64,000 bases of DNA, taken from Pedococcus badiiscoriae. GTDB taxonomy: Bacteria; Actinomycetota; Actinomycetes; Actinomycetales; Dermatophilaceae. Positions 45,041 to 52,820 of this stretch are shown in pieces. Position numbers and translations under genes: made by a program. The stretch is from assembly GCF_013408925.1 (NCBI RefSeq), contig NZ_JACCAB010000001.1:2604001-2668000 (forward strand), read 5' to 3'. Positions within the stretch are counted from its first letter, which is position 1. Each line of letters begins with the position of its first letter. Under the pieces are notes generated by a model. It was not told where the DNA came from and made no database searches. It saw only the letters and a program-made list of their open reading frames with translations.

Positions 45041-45972
45041 GCGCCCGTCGGCCCGTACGGCGAGATGGGGGGCGCCTGGACGCCGTGCGCGTCGAAGGCG
45101 GCCTTGACGCGCTCGCGGATCTCTCGGGAGATGCCGTACTGCTGCTCGGCGACCGTCTTGACCACCACGCGGATGGTGACGGCCGAGCCGGTGATGGACT
45201 CGACGCCGACGACCTGGGGCTCCTCGAGGAGGATGTCGTGCCACTCGGGCGACTCGTCCAGCTGGTGCACCACCTCGCGGATCAGCGGAATGACCCTGTC
45301 CAGGTTCTCCGCGTACGAGACGGGAATGTCGATCGTGGCGTTCGCCGAGCCCTGGCTCTTGTTGCCGATCCGCATGATCTCGCCGTTCCGGACGTACCAG
45401 ACGACGCCCTGGCCGTCTCGCAGGCGGGTCACCCGCAGCGTCACCTCCTCGACGGTGCCGACGGTGGTGCCGGTGTCGATGACGTCACCCACGCCGTACT
45501 GGTCCTCCAGGATCATGAAGATCCCGGACAGGAAGTCCCGTACCAGGCTCTGTGCGCCGAAGCCCAGCGCGACGCCACCGACTCCGGCCGAGGCCAGGAT
45601 GGGTGCGAGGGAGACCTTGAAGATGTCCAGCACGTACAGCAGGGCGATCAGCAGCACGAGCAGGGTGATGACGCTGCGCAGCAACGAGCCCATCGTGAGC
45701 GTCCGCTGGCGGCGCCGCTCGTGAGCGGTGCCGGTGGCCTGGGCCAGCGCCCGGCGTGCGCGGCCGGGCTCGGCGGACCGACGGGCCTCCGTCTTGGCGA
45801 TGGTCTGGTCCACGATCCGCCCGATGGATCGGATCAGCGCCCACCGCACCGCCAGGGCCACCACGATGGTGATGACCACCGACAGGGGCTTGCCGATGAA
45901 CCAGTCCCAGACTCCGTGGGGGGTGACCTTGCTGAGGGCCTTCAGGAAGGCGACTGCCTCAGGCATCGGCAT
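45037..45972 (-). CDS. small-conductance mechanosensitive channel (MscS family)
   Basis: The protein has 311 residues. Helices near 25-48 and 95-120; pore helix with the Ala/Gly pattern LAPILASAGVGGVALGFGAQSLVRDFLSGIFMILEDQYGVGDVI near 120-165; then the beta domain (VGTVEEVTLRVTRLRDGQGVVWYVRNGEI) and alpha/beta end. Releases solutes upon osmotic down-shock. Overlaps pepN by 14 bases and glbO by 4 bases in the same direction, so these three are an operon. Confidence 0.92.
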   Translation of the reverse strand: MPMPEAVAFLKALSKVTPHGVWDWFIGKPLSVVITIVVALAVRWALIRSIGRIVDQTIAKTEARRSAEPGRARRALAQATGTAHERRRQRTLTMGSLLRSVITLLVLLIALLYVLDIFKVSLAPILASAGVGGVALGFGAQSLVRDFLSGIFMILEDQYGVGDVIDTGTTVGTVEEVTLRVTRLRDGQGVVWYVRNGEIMRIGNKSQGSANATIDIPVSYAENLDRVIPLIREVVHQLDESPEWHDILLEEPQVVGVESITGSAVTIRVVVKTVAEQQYGISREIRERVKAAFDAHGVQAPPISPYGPTGA

Positions 45973-48556
45973 CCCGCTGCTGGGCGCGCAGGGCGCGCGC
46001 GATCGGGTCGCGGTTCTCGACGACCAGGCGGCGCAACGCTGCCGGCGCGTCGGGATGGTCGGTCAACCAGGCCTGCGTCGCCTCGTACAGGCGCGCATCG
46101 GCGAGGGCCGTGGGATAGAAGCCGCGGACGAGGATCTCCATGATCGCGTGGGACGTCTTGTCCTGCACGGTGTCGAGCATCGCGTGGTACTTCTCCACGT
46201 AGGGCTCGAGCAGCGCCGTGTCGTGGACGGTCCCGAACCCCGCGGCGATGGCCTCGAGCACCGAGTTGGGCAGTCCGTCCTCCTCGACGCCGCGGCGCCA
46301 CGCGGTGGCCTTGGCCTCGGCGGTGGGCAGCGCAGCCCGGGCCTGCTCGGCGCGCTCGCGACCCGTCGCGGTGTTGTCGCGCTCCAGCTCGGCGTCGATG
46401 TCGGCTGTCGTGGCCTCACCACAGGCGGCGAGCGAGGTGAGCATCGTCCACCGCATGTCGGTGTCGACGGCGAGACCGTCGAGGACCTGGGTGCCGTCGA
46501 GCAGGCCACGCAGGTATGCCGCGTCGTCCCCGCCACGCTGCTGCGCGGCATACGCGCCCACCAGCTGGAGCTGGGCGTCGCTGCCTGCCTCCGCGGCCTG
46601 GGCCAGCTCGCGCAGGGCCGCCACCGCCACGGCGACGGTCTGCTCGCGGTGGGCCGGTGCGACGTAGAGGTGCACCGTCGTCGACAGCTGCCCGAGCAGG
46701 GTGCGCAGGAGGGTGGAGTCGGTCTCCCCGGGCAGGGAGGCCAGGACGAGCGAGACGAAGTCGCGGGCAGCCATCTCGCCGTCGCGGGTCATGTCCCACG
46801 CAGCGCCCAGCACCAGCGCGCGGGGCAGGCTGTCGGTGAACCCTCGGGGGTGCGCGAGCGCCGTCGCGAGCGAGCGCGCGTCGAGGCGGATCTTGGCGTA
46901 GGCCAGGTCGTCGTCGTTGACGAGCAGCAGGTCCGGGGCGGGCCGGCCGATCAGCTCGGGCAGGTCGGTGGACTCCCCGTCGACGTCCAGCTCGAGCCGG
47001 TCGGTGCGCACGAGCGTGTCGCCCTCGACGGAGTACAGGCCGACCGCGAGGCGGTGCGGGCGCAGGGTCGCGAAGTCCGGGGCGTGGGCCTGGACGATCG
47101 ACGCCGAGGAGATCAGGCCCTGGTCATCGGTGGCGATCTCGGGCCGCAGGGTGTTGACCCCGGCGGTCTCCAGCCAGAGCTTGGACCAGGTGCCCAGGTC
47201 GCGGCCCGAGGTCTGCTCGAGCTCGTGGAGCAGGTCGGGCAGCGTGGTGTTGCCCCAGGCGTGCTTGGCGAAGTAGGCGCGCAGCCCGGCCGTGAACGGC
47301 TCGCGCCCGACGTACGCCACCAGCTGCTTGAGCACCGACGCGCCCTTGGCGTAGGTGATGCCGTCGAAGTTGACCTCGACGTCAGCGAGGTCGTGGATGG
47401 GGGCCACGATCGGGTGGGTCGAGGAGAGCTGGTCCTGGCGGTAGGCCCACGCCTTCTCGGAGGTCCCGAAGGTGGTCCAGGCGCTCGTCCACTGCGTGGC
47501 CTCGGCCTGGCAGGTGGTGGAGGCCCACTCGGCGAAGGACTCGTTGAGCCAGAGGTCGTTCCACCACCGCATCGTCACGAGGTCGCCGAACCACATGTGG
47601 GCCAGCTCGTGCAGGATCGTCAGGGCGCGGCGCTCGACGATGGCGTCGGTCACCTTGGACCGGAAGACGTAGCTCTCTGTGATCGTGACCGCGCCGGCGT
47701 TCTCCATCGCGCCCATGTTGTACTCGGGCGTGAAGAGCTGGTCGTACTTCTCGAACGGGTACTCGCAGTCGAACTCGTTCTCGAAGAAGGCGAAGCCGCG
47801 CTTGGTGCAGTCGAAGATGTTGTCGGCGTCGAGGTGCTCGAGCAGTGACTGGCGGCAGAAGATGCCCATCGGCACGGTGCCTCGGCGGGTCTCGACCTCG
47901 TCGCGCACGACGGCGTACGGGCCGGCGATGAGTGCGGTGATGTAGCAGGACATCCGTGGCGTCGTGGCGAACGCCCAGGTGGCTGCGCCCTCGCCGGCCG
48001 GGGTGGGCTCGGGCGTGGGGGAGTTGGACACGACCTGCCAGTGGTCGGGTGCGGTCACCGTGAACCCGAACGTCGCCTTGAGGTCGGGCTGCTCGAAGAC
48101 TGCGAACATGCGTCGGCAGTCGGCCACCTCGAACTGCGAGTAGAGGTAGACCTCGCCGTCGACCGGGTCGGTGAAGCGGTGCAGGCCCTCGCCGGTGTTC
48201 ATGTATGCCGCGGTGGCGTCGACCGTCAGCGTGTTGCGCTCCGCCGTGGTCGGGACCTGCACCCGCACGCCGTCGAAGTGCGTGGCGGGGTCGAGGGCCT
48301 CGCCGTTGAGGGTGATCGCCTCGACCGAGGGGGCGATGAGGTCGACGAAGGTCGCGGCACCGGGTGTGGCGCTGGTGAAGGTCACGGTCGTCGTGCTGCG
48401 GAACGTGGTGTCCGAGGTGGTGAGGTCGAGGACGACGTCGTAGTGCTCGACGGCGATGACGGCCGCGCGGGCGGTGGCCTCGTCGCGGGTCAGGTTCTTG
48501 CCAGGCAACAGTGCTCCTGCGGAGGTTCGGGTGCGTGCGAATTGCTCGGCGGCCAT
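45959..48556 (-). CDS. pepN: aminopeptidase N
   Basis: M1 zinc aminopeptidase, 865 residues. GAMENAGAVTITE near 280 (substrate exopeptidase motif), zinc site HELAHMWFGD near 318 with the third ligand in LNESFAEW about 20 residues later, and catalytic Tyr further on. ERAP1-like C-terminal domain to the end (AALRRLVVENRDPIARALRAQQ). The ATG at 48556 gives MAAEQF; a start 13 codons upstream is possible. Two inverted GTATGCCG words (46514 and 46546) are 25 bases apart inside it. Divergent from the Rv2466c-like gene. Confidence 0.95.
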   Translation of the reverse strand: MAAEQFARTRTSAGALLPGKNLTRDEATARAAVIAVEHYDVVLDLTTSDTTFRSTTTVTFTSATPGAATFVDLIAPSVEAITLNGEALDPATHFDGVRVQVPTTAERNTLTVDATAAYMNTGEGLHRFTDPVDGEVYLYSQFEVADCRRMFAVFEQPDLKATFGFTVTAPDHWQVVSNSPTPEPTPAGEGAATWAFATTPRMSCYITALIAGPYAVVRDEVETRRGTVPMGIFCRQSLLEHLDADNIFDCTKRGFAFFENEFDCEYPFEKYDQLFTPEYNMGAMENAGAVTITESYVFRSKVTDAIVERRALTILHELAHMWFGDLVTMRWWNDLWLNESFAEWASTTCQAEATQWTSAWTTFGTSEKAWAYRQDQLSSTHPIVAPIHDLADVEVNFDGITYAKGASVLKQLVAYVGREPFTAGLRAYFAKHAWGNTTLPDLLHELEQTSGRDLGTWSKLWLETAGVNTLRPEIATDDQGLISSASIVQAHAPDFATLRPHRLAVGLYSVEGDTLVRTDRLELDVDGESTDLPELIGRPAPDLLLVNDDDLAYAKIRLDARSLATALAHPRGFTDSLPRALVLGAAWDMTRDGEMAARDFVSLVLASLPGETDSTLLRTLLGQLSTTVHLYVAPAHREQTVAVAVAALRELAQAAEAGSDAQLQLVGAYAAQQRGGDDAAYLRGLLDGTQVLDGLAVDTDMRWTMLTSLAACGEATTADIDAELERDNTATGRERAEQARAALPTAEAKATAWRRGVEEDGLPNSVLEAIAAGFGTVHDTALLEPYVEKYHAMLDTVQDKTSHAIMEILVRGFYPTALADARLYEATQAWLTDHPDAPAALRRLVVENRDPIARALRAQQRDADA

Positions 48557-48627
48557 CCTCGCACGCCCTGGACCGCTGACCACCACCGCTTGCACGGCCG
48601 TGGACGGGCAATGGCAGGATTGCGCAG

Positions 48628-49293
48628 GTGACCGTCGCCGAGACCGCCGAAGCTACCCAGACCGACATCGATGCCGAGACCCTGACGTCCGCCGAGTTCT
48701 GGTTCGACCCGTTGTGCCCGTGGGCATGGCTGACGTCACGCTGGGGCATGGAGGTCGAGCGGGTCCGTTCCGTCGACATCACCTGGTCGGTGATGAGCCT
48801 GTCCGTCCTCAACGAGGGGCGCGACCTGCCCGAGGAGTACCGCGAGATGATGGACCGCGGCTGGGGCCCGGTGCGGGTGATCATCGCCGCCGCGCGCGAC
48901 CACGGTGACATGGTGGTCAAGCCGCTCTACGACGCGATGGGCGCCCGGATCCACCTCGAGGGCGAGCGCGACTTCGCCAAGGTCATCGCCGCGGCCCTCG
49001 ACGAGGTCGGCCTGCCCGCTGAGCTGGCGGACTATGCCGACAGCGACGTCCTCGACGCGCAGCTGCGGGCCAGCCACCAGCGGGCCATCGACCTGGTGGG
49101 CGACGAGGTCGGCACCCCCGTGATCGCCGTCGACGGCCAGGCCTTCTTCGGCCCTGTCGTGAGCCCGGCACCCCAGGGTGAGGACGCGGGACGGCTCTGG
49201 GACGGCTTCCGCCTGGTCGCCGGGACCCCCGGGTTCTTCGAGATCAAGCGGTCCCGCACCGTGGGGCCGATCTTCGACCCGACCGACGACTGA
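48628..49293 (+). CDS. DsbA-fold mycothiol-dependent nitroreductase-like protein (Rv2466c family)
   Basis: The protein has 221 residues with a GTG start. FWFDPLCPWAWLTSRW near 28-42 is the active-site region; GTPVIAVDGQAFFGPVVSP near 168 is the cis-Pro loop. Mycobacterium tuberculosis Rv2466c uses a CPWC pair with mycothiol; here the second cysteine is Ala (CPWA). Ends FEIKRSRTVGPIFDP. The stop lies in a triplicated GACCGACGACTGA (49281, 49296, 49307). Followed 36 bases later by rpiB, the same order as Rv2466c-rpiB. Confidence 0.85.
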   Translation: MTVAETAEATQTDIDAETLTSAEFWFDPLCPWAWLTSRWGMEVERVRSVDITWSVMSLSVLNEGRDLPEEYREMMDRGWGPVRVIIAAARDHGDMVVKPLYDAMGARIHLEGERDFAKVIAAALDEVGLPAELADYADSDVLDAQLRASHQRAIDLVGDEVGTPVIAVDGQAFFGPVVSPAPQGEDAGRLWDGFRLVAGTPGFFEIKRSRTVGPIFDPTDD

Positions 49294-49329
49294 CCGACCG
49301 ACGACTGACCGACGACTGAGGAGCAGCAC

Positions 49330-49797
49330 ATGCGCGTACACATCGGCGGCGACCACGCGGCATACGACGTGCTCGGTGAGCTGGTCACCTTCCTCGAGGA
49401 CGAGGGGCACGAGGTCACCAACCACGGACCCCACACCTTCGACCCCGAGGACGACTACCCCGTCGCCGTGCTCCGGACCGCCGAGGCCGTCGCGGCCGAC
49501 CCCGAGTCTCTGGGCGTCGTCCTGGGAGGCTCTGGCAACGGTGAGCAGATGGCAGCCAACAAGGTGAAGGGCATCCGTGCGGCGCTGTGCTACAACACGG
49601 AGCTGGCGACCCTCGCCCGTGAGCACAACAACGCCCAGGTCATCTCGATCGGCGGTCGGATGAACACGGTCGAGGAGGCCAAGGCGATGGTCGCGGCCTT
49701 CCTCGCCACCCCCTTCTCCGGCGCTCCCCGCCACCAGCGGCGCATCGACATGGTCAGCGCCTACGAGCACGACGGGACGTTGCCCCCGCAGCCCTGA
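49330..49797 (+). CDS. rpiB: ribose-5-phosphate isomerase B
   Basis: The protein has 155 residues. MRVHIGGDHAAYD at the front, VLGGSGNGEQMAANKVKGIRAALCYN near 65-90 with the phosphate-binding loop, ISIGGRMNTVEEAKAMVAAFL near 112. It is the mycobacterial type: a Ser/Gly loop with no active-site Cys, in which Glu acts as base. Links ribulose 5-P and ribose 5-P in the pentose phosphate pathway. GAGGAG precedes the ATG. Confidence 0.94.
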   Translation: MRVHIGGDHAAYDVLGELVTFLEDEGHEVTNHGPHTFDPEDDYPVAVLRTAEAVAADPESLGVVLGGSGNGEQMAANKVKGIRAALCYNTELATLAREHNNAQVISIGGRMNTVEEAKAMVAAFLATPFSGAPRHQRRIDMVSAYEHDGTLPPQP

Positions 49798-49924
49798 TCT
49801 GTGGATGTTGCGCGAGAGCGGGTGGGCTCCGACTACTGTTGACGATGGGCTGGAACAGGGGACGGCCCAGCCCGCAGACGTCAAAGGGTGCCTGCGCACC
49901 TGCCTTGCCGAAGGACCTTCACCC

Positions 49925-51022
49925 GTGGACATCGACAGGACGGTGCTTGCTCGCCGCTCCGTGATGTCCCGTGTCCAACGCGGCCGCGCCAAGTACGTGC
50001 GCTGGGGTCAGGCGATCACCGCTGTCGCCCTCATCCTGGTCACCGCGGGGCTGACCATCGCCATGTCCTTGTGGGCGAACTACGTCCCGTTCTCGACCTT
50101 CGTCCCGGTGGCCGTCCTGGCCGGCCTGTTCCTGACGCCCAAGGTGCTCGCCGTCGTCGACGTCGCCATCCTCGTGGCCGGGGCGTACTCGATCTGGGAG
50201 CGGGACACGACCCAGCCGGCCCTGCTGGGTGCCTACGGGGTCGTGACCGCCGTGATGGTCATCATGTTCTGGGTCGCGACGTCGAGGGCCAGGCTCGGCG
50301 TCCAGGGAAACCTCGGCGAGTCGATGCTGGTCGACCTGAGGGACCGGCTGCGCACCCAGGGTGAGCTCCCCGAGCTGCCCAGCGGGTGGGGTGCCGAGCT
50401 GTCAGTGCTGTCCGCCTATGGCGACTCGTTCTCCGGCGACTTCCTCGTCACAAGCAGGTCCGGCGACATCCTCGAGGTCGTGCTGGTCGATGTCTCCGGC
50501 AAGGGCATCGCGGCAGGCACGCGCTCGCTGCTCCTGTCCGGGGCCTTCGGCGGGCTGTTGGGGTCGATGCCCTATGAGCGGTTCCTCCCGGCGGCCAACT
50601 CCTACCTGCTGCGGCAGGCCTGGGACGAGGGTTTCGCCACCGCGGTGCACGCGATGATCGACCTGAGCACGGGCGAGTACAGCCTCGGCTCGGCGGGACA
50701 CCCGCCCGGGGTGCGCTTCTCGGCAGGGTCGGGCCGGTGGGAGGTCCTCGAGGGGGACGAGGGTCCCGTCCTCGGGGTCACCGAGGGCCTGGCCTTCCCG
50801 CGGGTCCACGGACACCTGGGTCGCGGCGACGCGCTGCTGCTCTACACCGACGGAGTCATCGAGGTGCGCAACCGCGACCTGCGCGACGGGATCGACCGGA
50901 TGCTCGGAACCGCCGAACGCATGATCGGCAAGGGCTTCGAGGGCATGGCGGCGAAGATGTGCGCCGCGGCGCGCGCCGGCGAGACCGACGACCGTGCGGC
51001 CGTCCTCGTCTGGCGACGCTGA
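49925..51022 (+). CDS. membrane-bound PP2C-type (RsbU/SpoIIE) serine phosphatase
   Basis: The protein has 365 residues. Helices near 28-50, 58-75, 80-95 and 100-120 form a membrane anchor; SpoIIE/RsbU phosphatase domain at 145-365 (LSVLSAYGDSFSGDFLVTSRSGD with metal-binding Asp; VDVSGKGIAAGTRSLLLSG; SAGHPPGVRF; LLLYTDGVIEVRN; TDDRAAVLVWRR). Dephosphorylates anti-anti-sigma factors in partner-switching systems; no partner is in the window. GTG at 49925 chosen; the frame opens at 49805, but that part contains no recognisable domain. Confidence 0.88.
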   Translation: MDIDRTVLARRSVMSRVQRGRAKYVRWGQAITAVALILVTAGLTIAMSLWANYVPFSTFVPVAVLAGLFLTPKVLAVVDVAILVAGAYSIWERDTTQPALLGAYGVVTAVMVIMFWVATSRARLGVQGNLGESMLVDLRDRLRTQGELPELPSGWGAELSVLSAYGDSFSGDFLVTSRSGDILEVVLVDVSGKGIAAGTRSLLLSGAFGGLLGSMPYERFLPAANSYLLRQAWDEGFATAVHAMIDLSTGEYSLGSAGHPPGVRFSAGSGRWEVLEGDEGPVLGVTEGLAFPRVHGHLGRGDALLLYTDGVIEVRNRDLRDGIDRMLGTAERMIGKGFEGMAAKMCAAARAGETDDRAAVLVWRR

Positions 51023-51078
51023 TCAGCTGACGGGCCTGCGGCGGTCGGCCCACGGTGGCGGTCAGTCCGCCCCGGCGG

Positions 51079-51603
51079 TCAGCCCGCTGTGGCGCTGGCC
51101 TGGCGTTGTGCCGCCCGCCGGGTGATGTCGGCGCAGTCGAGGCAGACCGACTCGGGGATCACACCCAGGCGCATCAACCAGCCGAACACGATGCAGCCCA
51201 CGCACACCCCGGCGATTGACTCCAGGGCCGGGAACACCACCATCACGACCCCGATCAGGACCACTGGCACGGAGGTGCCGGCGAGCCAGAGGATCGTCGC
51301 GGCGGTCGTGAACACGGCACCGATCGCGGCGGCAAAGCGCTTGGGCGGTCCGGCGGTGTATCGCGGCTTCGCCGACACCTTCGGCCGGACCCAGCGGTTG
51401 ACGAGCCGGGCGATCGGGCTGGCGGACGGCCCCCAGCCGCTGCGCAGCACGAAGTCCGCCGCGAGCACGGCATACACCCACCACTGGTGTGCGGCGAGGG
51501 CGACGACGCCCAGCACGAGGACGACCGCGGCGATGAGCCGGACGGTGACGTCGTCGACGATGGAGGGGAACCGGGAGATGCGCATGCTCACATTATGAGT
51601 CAT
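51079..51603 (-). CDS. DUF4395 membrane protein
   Basis: The protein has 174 residues with four helices: 25-45, 47-60, 90-110 and 115-140. Family motifs: VRLIAAVVLVLG, WGPSASPIARLVNRWVRPKV, PPKRFAAAIGA, and a Cys-rich end (AGVCVGCIVFGWLMRLGVIPESVCLDC). The C-x-x-C in a helix and the CLDC end suggest redox or sulfur chemistry; elsewhere DUF4395 is often beside a thioredoxin, which is missing here. Start could also be ATG 51585. AT-rich sequence upstream (TCATATAAGCATCGGTTATC) probably holds its promoter. Confidence 0.85.
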   Translation of the reverse strand: MTHNVSMRISRFPSIVDDVTVRLIAAVVLVLGVVALAAHQWWVYAVLAADFVLRSGWGPSASPIARLVNRWVRPKVSAKPRYTAGPPKRFAAAIGAVFTTAATILWLAGTSVPVVLIGVVMVVFPALESIAGVCVGCIVFGWLMRLGVIPESVCLDCADITRRAAQRQASATAG

Positions 51604-51687
51604 ATAAGCATCGGTTATCGAAGAGTGTGTCGCAGATCAAGACGCCTGGGTGACGGAGCGCCTCGCGCGGATGCCTACGCTGGTGGG

Positions 51688-52347
51688 ATGGACGGTCACG
51701 GGCGGGTGCGCTCCTACAACGCGCGCAGGGGCCGGCTCTCCGCTCTCACCCTCGAACGCATGGAGGTCTTCGGACCCCGGCACTCGATCCCCGCATCGGG
51801 GATGCTCCTCCCCAGCGAGGCGTTCGGACGGACCGCGCCCGTCGTCCTCGAGATCGGCTGTGGGCACGGGGCGGCGGCGCTCGCCTACGCGTCAGCCCAT
51901 CCCGCGCACGACCTGCTCGCCGTCGACGTCTTCACCCCGGCCCTGGCGCGGATGCTGGCCGAGGCGGACCGCCGCGGCCTGACCAACCTGTGGATGCATC
52001 GCGGGGACGCCGTGACCCTGCTCGCGGAACGGGTGGCCCCCGCCTCGCTCGCCGGCGTTCACGTCTTCTTCCCCGACCCGTGGCCCAAGTCCAAGCACGC
52101 TCGGCGGCGCTTCATCTCCGCCGAGACCCTCGACCTCATCGCGTCGCGCCTGGCTCCCGGCGGCGAGCTGCTGCTGGCCACCGACCACGACGGGTATGCC
52201 GCCCACGTCCGATCGGCGTTCGCGGCGCACGGCGGGTTCGTGGTCACCGAGGGGGAGCGGCCCTCGTGGCGACCGACCGACGGCTTCGAGGCCAAGGGGC
52301 TGGCGGCCGGGAGGCGAGTGAGCGAGTTCCGCGCCGAGGTGAGGTGA
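51688..52347 (+). CDS. trmB: tRNA (guanine-N7)-methyltransferase
   Basis: The protein has 219 residues. VRSYNARRGRLSALTLERM at the front (TrmB R-x-R-x3-G region), VLEIGCGHGAAALAYA near 54 as SAM motif I, and VFFPDPWPKSKHARRRFISAETLDLIASRL near 128, the TrmB signature FPDPWPK. Makes m7G46 in tRNA. The ATG at 51688 gives the right length. tRNA genes follow on both strands. Confidence 0.94.
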   Translation: MDGHGRVRSYNARRGRLSALTLERMEVFGPRHSIPASGMLLPSEAFGRTAPVVLEIGCGHGAAALAYASAHPAHDLLAVDVFTPALARMLAEADRRGLTNLWMHRGDAVTLLAERVAPASLAGVHVFFPDPWPKSKHARRRFISAETLDLIASRLAPGGELLLATDHDGYAAHVRSAFAAHGGFVVTEGERPSWRPTDGFEAKGLAAGRRVSEFRAEVR

Positions 52348-52349
52348 CG

Positions 52350-52393
52350 CGAAGGCCCCCGCGCCCCGGGTGGTCCGGGAGGCGAGGGCCTCG
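52350..52393. terminator. imperfect hairpin between trmB and tRNA-Gly
   Basis: Outer arms AGGCCC (52353) and GGGCCT (52386) with GC-rich imperfect pairing inside. Placed between two converging genes, so it can serve either strand. Confidence 0.45.
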
Positions 52394-52467
52394 TGGAGCG
52401 GGCGACGAGAATCGAACTCGCGTAGCTAGTTTGGAAGACTAGGGCTCTACCATTGAGCTACGCCCGC
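52394..52467 (-). tRNA. tRNA-Gly (anticodon TCC)
   Basis: Minus strand: acceptor GCGGGCG/CGCCCGC, anticodon stem CTAGT/ACTAG with loop CTTCCAA (TCC), T-loop GTTCGATTC. Without CCA the tRNA is 71 bases; CCA is encoded at 52394-52396. Confidence 0.95.
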
Positions 52468-52552
52468 GTGGACCGGCCGCCGTCAGGGCGTCAGGTCCGA
52501 GGCGTTAGCCTAATGCCCGCGATCGCGTGGCCCGAAATCGGCTCGCCATCGA

Positions 52553-52626
52553 CGGGGTATGGCGCAGGTTGGTAGCGCGTCCGCTTTGGGAGCGGAAGGC
52601 CGCCGGTTCAAATCCGGCTACCCCGA
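52553..52626 (+). tRNA. tRNA-Pro (anticodon TGG)
   Basis: Acceptor CGGGGTA/TACCCCG, anticodon stem TCCGC/GCGGA with loop TTTGGGA (TGG), T-loop GTTCAAATC. The 14 bases from 52613 to its 3' end, plus 58 downstream bases, are repeated at 52722-52793. CCA is not encoded. Confidence 0.94.
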
Positions 52627-52684
52627 CGAACAGCCGAGCTTGCGCAGGCTGTTGGCGGGGGAGCCTGATGCTGGGAGCGGGAGC
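52613..52684 (+). repeat. 72-bp direct repeat, copy 1, starting inside tRNA-Pro
   Basis: Starts TCCGGCTACCCCGACGAACA and ends CTGGGAGCGGGAGC; identical to 52722-52793, 109 bases further on. Inside is a 7-bp hairpin AACAGCC-N11-GGCTGTT. The first 14 bases are the T-stem and acceptor 3' half of tRNA-Pro. Confidence 0.93.
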
Positions 52685-52721
52685 GCACGGGCGACGAAGG
52701 AGCCCGGACGCGACCGCGGCG

Positions 52722-52793
52722 TCCGGCTACCCCGACGAACAGCCGAGCTTGCGCAGGCTGTTGGCGGGGGAGCCTGATGCTGGGAGCGGGAGC
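52722..52793 (+). repeat. 72-bp direct repeat, copy 2
   Basis: Exact copy of 52613-52684, separated by 37 bases. It re-creates a tRNA 3' end without the rest of the tRNA. The area 52627-52820 holds no gene I can support. Confidence 0.93.
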
Positions 52794-52820
52794 CCGGTGG
52801 ATCCCGGCGGGCGCAGGGGG

